11,078 bases of DNA, from positions 1-11,078 of the forward strand of contig JAGLBK010000079.1 in NCBI GenBank assembly GCA_018260275.1, given 5' to 3'. A model generated the notes under the pieces. It did no database searches. It had not been told where the DNA came from and worked only from the letters and a program-made list of their open reading frames with translations. The translations under genes and the position numbers were made by a program. Source of the DNA: Deinococcus sp. GTDB lineage: Bacteria; Deinococcota; Deinococci; Deinococcales; Deinococcaceae. This document shows, one piece after another, positions 1 to 7,108 of the stretch. How positions within the stretch are numbered: the first letter of the stretch is position 1; the number at the start of each line of letters is the position of its first letter.

Positions 1-1
1 G

Positions 2-85
2 CTGCTGACCACGTTGATCGCCGCGCCGCTGTGGGAATGGCTTTCCGACTACGCCCTGGGCCGCGTGCCGGACGGTCTGGAGTGA
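2..85 (+). CDS. mreD: Probable rod-shape protein MreD, C-terminal 27 codons (partial)
   Basis: Only the end of a gene is visible: an open frame from the window edge ending in TGA at 83-85, reading ...LIAAPLWEWLSDYALG... with a hydrophobic stretch and a short polar tail. Nothing in this fragment is diagnostic. The mreD call comes from context: the stop overlaps the GTG start of a class B penicillin-binding protein, and mreB-mreC-mreD-mrdA is the classic order of the rod-shape/elongasome cluster. MreD is a small polytopic inner-membrane protein that works with MreC and RodA/PBP2. It could be another membrane protein placed before the PBP gene. Checking needs the upstream sequence. Confidence 0.5.
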   Translation: MLTTLIAAPLWEWLSDYALGRVPDGLE

Positions 86-2151
86 TCGACATCGATTTTC
101 CCGGTGATGAACAGACACCGGAGGACTCAGCCACGCCCAGAAGGCGCCACGTTCGCCTGGACTCGCATGGCCGTGAATACATTGAGGCCGAGCGCTACGC
201 AGGTGGGCCACCCGGCGAGACGATTTCGCCCGCGGTGCGCTGGGTGGCGCTGGCCTTCATGCTGGGGCTGGCTGGACTGGGGGCGCGGCTCTTTCAGCTG
301 CAAATTGCCCAGCATCAGCTCTTTGCGGTGCGGGCCAACAGCAACTTTCAGCGTGACGACGTGATCCGGGCCGTGCGTGGGCAACTCCGCACCCGCGACG
401 GGGTCCTGCTCGCCACCAACCGCACCGTCTACGACCTGGTGTATCTGGGACGCCGCAACCCGCAGGACCCGGCGCAGGCCATTGCCGACTGGGACCGCAT
501 CCGGTATCTGGCAAACGTGCCCAAATCTGCGCTGGTCGGCGGCCAGCCCCGTGAACCGGTGCCTGCCAAGGAACCGGACGTGGTTCTGGCGAGCAATATC
601 CCCGCCGACCGCCTGGGCGCACTTAGCGAGTACCTGGTTATGGTGCCCAGCCTGGAAATCCGCGAACGCCTTGAGCGGGTCTATCCGCAGGGCACCCTGG
701 CCGCGCACCTGATCGGGTACGTGCAGCAGGCGGGCAACCAACAGGTTGGTAGCGGCGAATACACCCGTGGCGATCTGGTCGGCACTTCGGGGCTGGAATA
801 CAGCCAGCAGCAGACCCTCCGGGGCAAAAACGGGGTGCGCCGCCGCGAGGTCAGTGCCAGTGGCCGCCCGCTGACCGAAAGTGTGGTAGACCCCGGCCAG
901 AAGGGCAAAGACATGACCCTGACCATCGACTCGACCCTGCAAAAAGCCGCTGAGCGCGTCCTACAGGAGGGACTGGCCGACATCAACGCCGGGCGCTGGA
1001 AATATGGCCGCCCCTACGAAACGGTGTCACGCGGGGCGGTCATTGCGCTAGACCCCCGCACCAACGAGGTGCTGGCGATGGCGAGCAGCCCGACCTTCGA
1101 CCCCAACTGGTTTTCGCGCACCCCCAGCCCCAACACGGCGGCGCGGAACTGGGCCGTGGACCCCAATCGCAAAAACGCCGCGTTGGACGCCGTGACCAGT
1201 AACCGTGTGGTTCAGACCTACAACCCCGGAAGCGTCTTCAAACCCGGCACGGCGCTGGCGTATAACGAAAAATGGGGCAACTTTACGATGGGCTGCCCGC
1301 CCTCGTACTATTTCAGGGGCGCACGCTTCAACAACTGGGCGCACTTTAACTTGGGGGTCGTGGATGCCCGGCGTGCCATCGCCTATTCGTGCAACCCGTG
1401 GTTCTACAACTCGGCGGTGCGGGCCGGTCCCGAAGCGTACTCGCGCCAGCTCAAGTCGCGCCTGACCGAGCTGGGTTACCGGGGCACCACCGGCCTGGAA
1501 CTGGTCGGAGAGAAGACCGGACAAATTCTGGATGTCGACGACTACAAATCGCCCAAATCGCCCTGGTATCCGGGGTTCGCCCTGAACATGAGCATCGGCC
1601 AGGGCGACACGCTGGTGTCTCCGGCGCAGCAGGCGTATGTCCTCTCGACGATTATGAACGAGGGCAAGCAGCGCCCCCTGACCGTGATCCGCGCGGTCGG
1701 TGACCAGACCCAGCCCCCCAAACCCGCCCGCAGCACTGTGAAAAACGGCAACGTGGGGTCTTTCCAACTGGTCAAGGAAGGCATGCGCCTGACCACCCTG
1801 CTGCGAATCGGGACTTCGAGTTTTGCCATCGGGCCGGGGCTGTTTCCGGTGCGTACTGCGGGCAAAACGGGCACCGCCGAGAACGGGCTGTCGCAGCGCT
1901 ACGGGTACTCCTATACCCACGCCTGGTACGAGGGCTACGGGCCGCTCGACAACCCCAACTTTCTGGTTGTGGTGTTCTTTCAAAACGGCGGCGAAGGCTC
2001 CGGCCCCGCACTCAAGGCCGCCAAGAAGATGTTCGCCACGCGCTGGTGCGTGCCACTGGACGGGGCGGGGCGCACCATCTGGGGGCCGCAAACCTGTACC
2101 GGCGAACTGGGCGAAATGCACCGGGTCCGCAAGGAACGCGGGCTGGAATAG
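82..2151 (+). CDS. mrdA: Penicillin-binding protein 2, elongation-type class B PBP (D,D-transpeptidase)
   Basis: Monofunctional peptidoglycan transpeptidase, 689 aa from GTG 82, anchored in the inner membrane with its catalytic domain outside. Visible parts: a polar N-terminal tail of about 53 residues, one membrane helix at about 54-75 (WVALAFMLGLAGLGARLFQL), a PBP-dimer domain beginning RGQLRTRDGVLL, and the transpeptidase domain. The three catalytic motifs are present: SVFK (Ser384, Lys387), SCN (436-438) and KTG (595-597). The frame is open from 31, but GTG 82 overlaps the upstream stop (GTGA), which suggests translational coupling, and the residues before it read as upstream-gene sequence. 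An orthodox Shine-Dalgarno is not obvious. The mreD-like neighbour favours MrdA/PBP2 (elongation) over FtsI (division). The family call is firm; the paralogue assignment is inferred. Confidence 0.9.
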   Translation: MIDIDFPGDEQTPEDSATPRRRHVRLDSHGREYIEAERYAGGPPGETISPAVRWVALAFMLGLAGLGARLFQLQIAQHQLFAVRANSNFQRDDVIRAVRGQLRTRDGVLLATNRTVYDLVYLGRRNPQDPAQAIADWDRIRYLANVPKSALVGGQPREPVPAKEPDVVLASNIPADRLGALSEYLVMVPSLEIRERLERVYPQGTLAAHLIGYVQQAGNQQVGSGEYTRGDLVGTSGLEYSQQQTLRGKNGVRRREVSASGRPLTESVVDPGQKGKDMTLTIDSTLQKAAERVLQEGLADINAGRWKYGRPYETVSRGAVIALDPRTNEVLAMASSPTFDPNWFSRTPSPNTAARNWAVDPNRKNAALDAVTSNRVVQTYNPGSVFKPGTALAYNEKWGNFTMGCPPSYYFRGARFNNWAHFNLGVVDARRAIAYSCNPWFYNSAVRAGPEAYSRQLKSRLTELGYRGTTGLELVGEKTGQILDVDDYKSPKSPWYPGFALNMSIGQGDTLVSPAQQAYVLSTIMNEGKQRPLTVIRAVGDQTQPPKPARSTVKNGNVGSFQLVKEGMRLTTLLRIGTSSFAIGPGLFPVRTAGKTGTAENGLSQRYGYSYTHAWYEGYGPLDNPNFLVVVFFQNGGEGSGPALKAAKKMFATRWCVPLDGAGRTIWGPQTCTGELGEMHRVRKERGLE

Positions 2152-2154
2152 AGC

Positions 2155-2190
2155 AGCGCCGAATAGTACGGAACCCGTATAGACTGCGCT
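2155..2190. repeat. Nested palindrome between mrdA and the OYE gene
   Basis: AGCGC (2155-2159) pairs with GCGCT (2186-2190). Inside it lies a perfect TACGG-AAC-CCGTA inverted repeat (2167-2179). There is no T-tract after it, so it is not a canonical intrinsic terminator. The inner part matches the CGGAANC[CG]GTAT motif found twice more at 4983-5000 and 5151-5165, and runs into TATAGACT (2178-2185), which resembles a -10 box. It may be an operator, a promoter or a degraded extragenic repeat; the sequence alone does not decide. Confidence 0.5.
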
Positions 2191-2228
2191 AAACAGGCCC
2201 CTCTAAAGATCAGCCCAACCGCGCACTC

Positions 2229-2258
2229 TTGGCCCGCCGCCCCCGGCCCCGGTAAAGT
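2229..2258 (+). promoter_or_regulatory. Predicted leaderless promoter of the OYE gene
   Basis: TAAAGT at 2253-2258 fits the TANNNT -10 consensus and ends 6 nt before ATG 2265. TTGGCC at 2229-2234 lies 18 nt upstream of it and matches 4 of 6 bases of TTGACA. That spacing would start transcription at or next to the A of ATG, giving a leaderless mRNA; no Shine-Dalgarno is present, in agreement. Predicted from sequence only. Confidence 0.5.
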
Positions 2259-2264
2259 TGAGAT

Positions 2265-3347
2265 ATGACTGCTCCTGTGAACCCGGCCCTGTTCAAACCG
2301 CTGAAGCTCAAGGATTTGACCCTGCCCAACCGCGTGGTCGTGTCGCCCATGTGCATGTACTCGGCGCAAAACGGACTGCCCAACGAGTTTCATCTGGTTC
2401 ACCTGGGGCAGTTCGCGCTGGGCGGCGCGGGCCTGATCTTGACCGAGGCGACGGCAGTCACGGCTGAAGGCCGGATCAGCCCCGACGACCTGGGCCTGTG
2501 GGATGACCAGCAGATGATTCAGTTCGGGCACATTACTGACTTCGTACACAGGCACGGTAGCAAGATCGGGGTGCAACTGGCCCACGCCGGGCGTAAGGCC
2601 AGCACTTACGCGCCCTGGAAAGGCAAAGGCTGGCTACCTGAGGCCGAGGGCGGCTGGATCGCGTTGGGGCCGGATGGCAACGCCTACCACGAGCTGCTGG
2701 GTGTGCCCCGGATGATGTCGGTAGACGATATCCGGGCCACAGTCGCGGCCTTTGCCGACGCCGCCCGCCGCGCTCAGATGGCGGGGTTCGACGCCGTGGA
2801 ACTTCACGCCGCACACGGGTATCTGCTGCACCAGTTCCTCTCGCCGCTCTCCAACACCCGCACCGACGACTACGGCGGGCCTTTCGAGCACCGGGTCCGT
2901 TTTCTGCTGGAAGTGGTTCAGGCGGTGCATGAAGTCTGGCCGCGCCACCTGCCCATTTTTGTACGGGTCAGTGCCACCGACTGGGCCGAGGGCGGCTGGG
3001 ATCTGGAACAGACCACGAGGCTGGCCGCGCTGCTGCGTCAAGAAGGCGTAGAGGTGCTGGACGTGAGCACGGGCGGCCTGACGCCTGCCCAGCAGATCGA
3101 GGTCGGGCCGCTGTACCAGACTCCGTTCGCCGCGCACATCAAGGCGGCGGTGCCGGAGCTGCGCATCATGACCGTGGGTATGATCGACACGCCCGAGCAG
3201 GCCGAGCAGGTCATGCAGTCGGGGCAGGCCGATCTGGTCGCCGTGGGCCGCGCCATGCTGCGCGATCCTCACTGGACGCAGCGGGCCGCCCGCACCCTGG
3301 GGCTGAAGCCGACGCTGCCCGACGCCTATACCCGCGCGGGCTGGTAA
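2265..3347 (+). CDS. NADH:flavin oxidoreductase, Old Yellow Enzyme (YqjM/NamA subfamily)
   Basis: FMN-dependent ene-reductase of 360 aa, a full-length single TIM-barrel domain; this family reduces activated C=C bonds with NAD(P)H in the cytoplasm. Thermophilic-like/YqjM-class hallmarks are visible: SPMCMYSA with Cys30 and Tyr32, which in YqjM tune the flavin and bind ligand; QLAHAGRKAS; LHAAHGYLLHQFLSP with the His181/His184 ligand-binding pair; NTRTDDYGG; and VAVGRAMLRDP (Arg329), part of the phosphate-binding end of the barrel. The start is set by a TANNNT box 6 nt upstream and by alignment with the family (FKPLKLKDLTLPNRVVVSPM). It stands alone, with mrdA upstream on the same strand and MATE convergent downstream. 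The physiological substrate is unknown; related enzymes act on enones, nitro compounds and xenobiotics, often in oxidative stress. Confidence 0.93.
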   Translation: MTAPVNPALFKPLKLKDLTLPNRVVVSPMCMYSAQNGLPNEFHLVHLGQFALGGAGLILTEATAVTAEGRISPDDLGLWDDQQMIQFGHITDFVHRHGSKIGVQLAHAGRKASTYAPWKGKGWLPEAEGGWIALGPDGNAYHELLGVPRMMSVDDIRATVAAFADAARRAQMAGFDAVELHAAHGYLLHQFLSPLSNTRTDDYGGPFEHRVRFLLEVVQAVHEVWPRHLPIFVRVSATDWAEGGWDLEQTTRLAALLRQEGVEVLDVSTGGLTPAQQIEVGPLYQTPFAAHIKAAVPELRIMTVGMIDTPEQAEQVMQSGQADLVAVGRAMLRDPHWTQRAARTLGLKPTLPDAYTRAGW

Positions 3348-3631
3348 GTACCTGCCGGATGACGACTAGGTCATCGCCCCGAGCGGACTTGCAAAGCTGC
3401 GCAGCAGAGCAAGAAGGCAAAAGTAGCTCTAGGCGGAAGTGGACTCGCAGAGCGGGTTCGGGTGCTTTTTCCGGAGCGGTCAAGCCCCTTCATGGGTGCG
3501 GTCAGGCCCCATACGGGTGCCGTTCTGACCAAGAAGCTGTTCTGACCAAGAACACACGTAACTGTAGCCGCGAGCTACTTAAACGGTTCGGATGAGGCGT
3601 CTTCCCTGCTCTCGTCCCAAGTCTGCTACCG
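3348..3631. other. Convergent spacer between OYE and MATE genes, small repeats only
   Basis: No coding gene is supported here. The spacer holds a perfect 6-bp hairpin (GATGAC/GTCATC, 3358-3375) just after the OYE stop, one copy of an AGCTGCGNAGC motif (3395-3405), degenerate tandem repeats at 3490-3553, and a 5-bp hairpin GTAGC/GCTAC (3564-3578). Neither hairpin is followed by a T-tract in the relevant direction, so I cannot assign an intrinsic terminator to either convergent gene. Short open frames here have no recognisable protein features. Confidence 0.6.
3522..3552. repeat. Tandem 14-bp direct repeat GTTCTGACCAAGAA
   Basis: Two identical copies of GTTCTGACCAAGAA occur at 3522-3535 and 3539-3552 (17-bp period). 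A weaker upstream unit (GTGCGGTCAGG, near 3496) suggests a degenerate series. It lies between the 3' ends of two convergent genes. No function is evident. Confidence 0.75.
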
Positions 3632-4975
3632 CTAGCCCGCTCTGATTCGCCGCGCCGTAAACCGCAAGAAGCGCCATAGAAGCGCCACCGCCGCAAATCC
3701 CAGGCCAGCGGTCAGGCCGTACCACAATCCGCGCGGGCCAGTTCCCAGGCCAAACGCCAGCGTGCTGCCGACTCCCAGCCCAATCACCCAGTAAGCCAGC
3801 AGCGAGACCAGCAGTGGGACGCGGGTGTCCTGCAAGCCGCGCAGCGCCCCGTTCATGGTGACCTGGGTACCGTCGAGCGTCTGAAAGAGGGCAGCGATGC
3901 CCAGAAAGCCGCTGGCCGTGGCGACTAGTCTGGCATTGTCCGGCGCGTGAACATCGACGAATACTCCAAGCACGCTACGTGGGGCCAGCAGTTCCACGCA
4001 GGCGAACAACAGCATGACCCCTGCCGACAGACTGAGGCCGACCAACCCGGCGCGGCGGGCACCCGGCCAATCCGCGCCTCCGCTGGCCTGACCTACCCGC
4101 ACGCCAGTGGCCGAGGCGATGCCCAGCGGCACCATGAACAGCGCATTGACCACCTGCATGGTCACGTTATGCGCCGCCAGTACCTCGGGGCCAAAGCGGG
4201 CCATCAGCAGGGTCGTCAGGGTGAACAGCGCGCCCTCGGCCCCCAGGGTCAGGCCGATGGGCCAGCCCAGGCGAAACAGGGTCCGGGCTTCAGTACTGAC
4301 CGCCGCCGGGTCGCTCAATGCTCCGGCGCGGGCGTGGGCCACCGGCCACAGCTGAGCCGCCATGAACCACGCCGCCCCCGCACTGGCCGCCGCTGCACCC
4401 GGTAACCCAAGACGGGGTAAAGGCCCCCACCCGAAAGCCAGCGCGGGGCTGAGCAGAGCCGCGAACGCCACACCGCTCAGGGCGACCAGAGTCACGCGGC
4501 CCGGCTGTCCGGTGCCTTCCAGCACGCCGCGCAGGGCCACCGCCGCCAGCGTGGGCCACATCCCCAGCGAATAGACCCTCAGGTACGTGGCCGCCAGATC
4601 GCCGCGAATTCCGGTGGGCACGGCGTGCGGCAACAGCGCCGCCAGCAGCCAGATCAGCGGCAGACACCCGGCGCAGAGCAACAGGGCCAGCCGCAAGCCA
4701 CCTCGCAGCGCCAGCGCGATGCCCGCCCGGTTTCCGGCCCCGTGGGCCTGGGCCACCCGTGGCGAAACGGCCAGCATGACGCCCAGCAGCATCATGAACA
4801 CCAGAAAATAGGCGGCCCCGGCGTAGGCGCTGGCGGCCAGCTCCGCCTCGCCCAGCCGCCCAGTGACCGCCGTAGCGATCAGGGCCAGGGCGTTGGAAGC
4901 AAACTGCGAGAGCACCACCGGCCCCGCCAGGCGCAGCAGGGCGCGGTACTCGTGGCTCAGGGCAGCGGAGGGCAT
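3632..4975 (-). CDS. MATE-family efflux transporter (NorM/DinF-like)
   Basis: Multidrug and toxic-compound extrusion protein, 447 aa, matching the usual 440-480 aa and about 12 membrane helices. MATE transporters export cationic or amphipathic compounds against a Na+ or H+ gradient. Hallmarks: LAGPVVLSQFASNALALIATAVTG in helix 1; QVVNALFMVPLGIASATGVRVGQASG at the start of the second half; and MNGALRGLQDTRVPLLVSL near the C-terminus, typical of NorM-type proteins. The frame stays open to 5290, but those residues lack membrane character and run into mtnN. The ATG at 4975 gives the family-typical N-terminus (MPSAALSHEYRALLRLAGP) and sits 6 nt from a TACTCT box. Divergent from mtnN and convergent with the OYE gene. 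Substrate unknown. Confidence 0.93.
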   Translation of the reverse strand: MPSAALSHEYRALLRLAGPVVLSQFASNALALIATAVTGRLGEAELAASAYAGAAYFLVFMMLLGVMLAVSPRVAQAHGAGNRAGIALALRGGLRLALLLCAGCLPLIWLLAALLPHAVPTGIRGDLAATYLRVYSLGMWPTLAAVALRGVLEGTGQPGRVTLVALSGVAFAALLSPALAFGWGPLPRLGLPGAAAASAGAAWFMAAQLWPVAHARAGALSDPAAVSTEARTLFRLGWPIGLTLGAEGALFTLTTLLMARFGPEVLAAHNVTMQVVNALFMVPLGIASATGVRVGQASGGADWPGARRAGLVGLSLSAGVMLLFACVELLAPRSVLGVFVDVHAPDNARLVATASGFLGIAALFQTLDGTQVTMNGALRGLQDTRVPLLVSLLAYWVIGLGVGSTLAFGLGTGPRGLWYGLTAGLGFAAVALLWRFLRFTARRIRAG

Positions 4976-4981
4976 CCCAGC

Positions 4982-4987
4982 AGAGTA
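4982..4987 (-). promoter_or_regulatory. Predicted -10 box of the MATE gene (leaderless)
   Basis: On the minus strand TACTCT (4987 down to 4982) fits TANNNT and ends 6 nt before the ATG at 4975, the leaderless spacing. Directly upstream on the same strand is CGGAATCCGTAT, the inward edge of the inverted-end element described at 4983-5168. I found no convincing -35. This box supports the 4975 start. Confidence 0.45.
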
Positions 4988-5168
4988 ATACGGATTCCGT
5001 CCAATTCCCCCATATCCGGAACAACACCGGATACGGATCCATTTCCCGAAATCTGTCCTTTTTCCTACTCCTTGTCTTGGGCAAAACGGCACCCATGAAG
5101 GGGCCTGCCCGCTCCAGTCGGATTTCATCCCCCAACATGGGGGATTCAATCGGAATCGGTATAATACA
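4983..5168. repeat. Intergenic element with imperfect inverted ends, about 185 bp
   Basis: The left end carries ACGGATTCCGT (4990-5000) followed by CCAATTCCCCCAT (5001-5013). The right end carries ATGGGGGATTCAAT (5137-5150) followed by CGGAATCGGTATAAT (5151-5165). Left and right are an imperfect inverted pair of about 28 bp. Inside are a perfect hairpin TATCCGG-7 nt-CCGGATA (5013-5033) and a second hairpin ATCCCCC-AACAT-GGGGGAT (about 5128-5146) extended by a less perfect stem. No coding frame is supported. The size and structure resemble the small non-coding or miniature inverted-repeat elements common in Deinococcus genomes, but membership of a known family and target-site duplication are unverified. 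Its two ends lie against the promoters of divergent genes. Confidence 0.6.
5160..5165 (+). promoter_or_regulatory. TATAAT at the right end of the intergenic element
   Basis: A perfect TATAAT occurs 65 nt before the mtnN start, at the outer edge of the inverted-end element. The hexamer 17 nt upstream (ATGGGG) is a poor -35, so promoter activity is uncertain. If active it would give mtnN a leadered transcript in addition to the leaderless one predicted from 5219-5224. Confidence 0.3.
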
Positions 5169-5218
5169 GCTGACCGCACACTGGACCCCTTTTGCCCCCC
5201 TTTGCCCCGCCTCTGCTC

Positions 5219-5224
5219 TAGACT
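5219..5224 (+). promoter_or_regulatory. Predicted -10 box of mtnN (leaderless)
   Basis: TAGACT fits TANNNT and ends exactly 6 nt before ATG 5231, the same spacing as at the OYE and MATE genes. No Shine-Dalgarno sequence precedes the ATG; the upstream DNA is a C/T-rich run. No clear -35 was seen. Confidence 0.5.
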
Positions 5225-5230
5225 CGGCCT

Positions 5231-5916
<686 letters not shown>

Positions 5917-5920
<4 letters not shown>

Positions 5921-5943
5921 CTGGCGTTTGACCCGCCTACCCT
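5917..5943 (+). promoter_or_regulatory. Possible promoter upstream of lrgA
   Basis: TTGACT (5917-5922) overlapping the mtnN stop is followed after 15 nt by TACCCT (5938-5943). The spacing is short and the -10 weak. lrgA has no TANNNT box at leaderless distance and no clear ribosome binding site, so it may instead be read through from mtnN. Confidence 0.25.
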
Positions 5944-5997
5944 GAACCAGTCCGCGCCGTACCCCCACCGACCACTCACTACTTCCCACTCACCCCC

Positions 5998-6381
5998 ATG
6001 ACCACCCCGCCGGAATCCATCACCCGCCAGTTGCCGCAGCCCGTGCGTTTTGTCCTGGGCATGGGGATTCTGGTCGGTTTTGCGGCGCTGGGCACGGGAC
6101 TGACCACGCTGCTGCCGCTGCCGCTGCCGGGGCCGGTGGTGGGCCTGCTGCTGATGTGGGCGGCCCTCAGTGCCGGACTGGTACGCCTACACTGGATTGA
6201 GGACGCCGCCGACGGGCTGCTGGGAATTCTGGGCCTGCTGTTCGTGCCTGCCACAGTTGGGGTCATCGACTACCTCTCGGCCGGGGCGACCTGGGGGCTG
6301 TGGCTGCTGGTGATGCTGGCCGGGCTGCTGCTGGGAGCGGGAGCAGCGGGCCTGATAGCGTCGCGGCTGGTGAAGGAATGA
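5998..6381 (+). CDS. lrgA: CidA/LrgA family holin-like membrane protein
   Basis: Small polytopic inner-membrane protein, 127 aa with about four hydrophobic segments, of the CidA/LrgA family. In Staphylococcus LrgA and LrgB modulate murein hydrolase activity and cell lysis; a plant LrgAB relative transports glycolate/glycerate and Bacillus homologues transport pyruvate, so the role here is open. Family signatures: PLPLPGPVVGLLLMW (40-54) in helix 2 and LLFVPATVGVIDY (80-92), matching the usual FVPxGVG motif. The ATG at 5998 gives a short polar N-terminus followed by QPVRFVLGMGIL. The stop overlaps the lrgB start (ATGA at 6378-6381), so the pair is almost certainly one operon. Confidence 0.85.
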   Translation: MTTPPESITRQLPQPVRFVLGMGILVGFAALGTGLTTLLPLPLPGPVVGLLLMWAALSAGLVRLHWIEDAADGLLGILGLLFVPATVGVIDYLSAGATWGLWLLVMLAGLLLGAGAAGLIASRLVKE

Positions 6382-7034
6382 CCTGGGTTGCCCTGACGCT
6401 GCTGGCGTTCGTGGCGGGGATGCTGCTGGGGCTGCGGGTGCGCTCGCCGCTGAGCAACCCGACGTTGGTGGCTACCGTCCTGGTCGCCGCCGCGCTGCTG
6501 CTGAGCCACACACCATACGAGGCTTACCGCCAGAACGTGCAGCCGCTCTCGGCGCTGCTGACCCCGGCGGTGGTGGCCCTGGCCGTGCCGATGTACCGCC
6601 TGCGGGCGCTGCTGGCAAAGCAGTGGCGGGCGCTGGTGCTCGGTGGACTGAGCGGAACCCTGCTGGGCGTGACGGCAGATACGCTGCTGCCGCGCTGGCT
6701 GCATCTGACCGACGAGGCCCAGCGTTCCCTGAAAACCGCCCCGGCGACCAGCCCGGTGGCGCTACAACTGGCTCAGTTCACGCACGCGCCACCTGCGCTG
6801 GCGGCTACTCTGGCTGTCCTTTCGGGCCTGGTGGGGGCGCTGGTACTGCCGCCTTTTTTGTCCATGCTCGGCGTAAAACACCCTCTGGCGCGCGGCATTG
6901 CCATAGGCAGCGTGGCGCACGGCGTCGGCACGGCCCGCGCCCGCGAGGAAGGCGATCTGACGGGGGCGGCCAGCAGCATTGGGATGGGGCTGGCGGCGGT
7001 AATGGTGACGTTTATCGTGGCTTGTGGCCTGTAG
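6378..7034 (+). CDS. lrgB: LrgB/CidB family membrane protein
   Basis: Partner of the preceding lrgA, 218 aa, strongly hydrophobic. Family features: LTPAVVALAVPMYRLRALL, the segment SLKTAPATSPVALQLA corresponding to the family's PKSVTTPIA motif, and GSVAHGVGTARAREEG (from residue 177), the conserved LGTxSHxxGTAxA block near the C-terminus. The frame opens earlier (6300), but ATG 6378 overlaps the lrgA stop as ATGA, has AAGGA just upstream and gives a normal N-terminus, so it is preferred. The last residues (VACGL) are encoded by the left arm of an inverted repeat at 7019-7108, which supplies the TAG stop: the C-terminal tail has probably been replaced by repeat sequence. Confidence 0.87.
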   Translation: MTWVALTLLAFVAGMLLGLRVRSPLSNPTLVATVLVAAALLLSHTPYEAYRQNVQPLSALLTPAVVALAVPMYRLRALLAKQWRALVLGGLSGTLLGVTADTLLPRWLHLTDEAQRSLKTAPATSPVALQLAQFTHAPPALAATLAVLSGLVGALVLPPFLSMLGVKHPLARGIAIGSVAHGVGTARAREEGDLTGAASSIGMGLAAVMVTFIVACGL

Positions 7035-7108
7035 CGTGTGGCTTGTAGAGGCTCCCGCTTGAGCTGAAGCATCAGCCTGATTTTTCTACAGGTTACGCGC
7101 CACAAGCC
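7019..7108. repeat. Inverted repeat at the convergent lrgB/upp junction
   Basis: The left arm (7019-7048) begins GGCTTGTGGC and ends GGCTTGTAG. The right arm (7086-7108) begins CTACA and ends GCCACAAGCC. A related 30-bp arm lies at 8178-8207; in reverse complement it matches the left arm at 26 of 30 positions. The left arm contains the lrgB stop and the right arm ends directly against the upp stop (7109-7111). The whole could fold as a long stem-loop serving both convergent genes. Confidence 0.75.
7063..7085 (+). terminator. Possible intrinsic terminator for lrgB
   Basis: Inside the inverted repeat, GCTGA (7063-7067) pairs with TCAGC (7072-7076) across an AGCA loop. TTTTT (7081-7085) follows after a 4-nt gap. 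The stem is short and the T-tract is offset, so this is a weak candidate; the larger 7019-7108 stem may matter more. Confidence 0.35.

Noticed and set aside
1048..2121. Long open frame (357 codons) on the minus strand inside mrdA, and a similar one at 127-942
   Set aside because: Both are antisense to a gene with all three PBP motifs. The translations lack domains and reflect high third-position GC.
2634..3272. 212-codon minus-strand frame within the OYE gene
   Set aside because: A shadow of a full-length enzyme with clear motifs; the product has no recognisable features.
3358..3375. GATGAC/GTCATC hairpin as OYE terminator
   Set aside because: A 6-bp stem with no T-tract; recorded as a hairpin, not called a terminator.
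3500..3560. CRISPR-like array suggested by repeated TCTGACC units
   Set aside because: Only two exact units with a 3-bp gap; no spacers of CRISPR length and no cas genes.
6300..6377. Upstream extension of LrgB to a GTG at 6300
   Set aside because: It lies wholly inside lrgA in another frame; the ATGA overlap at 6378 is a typical coupled start.
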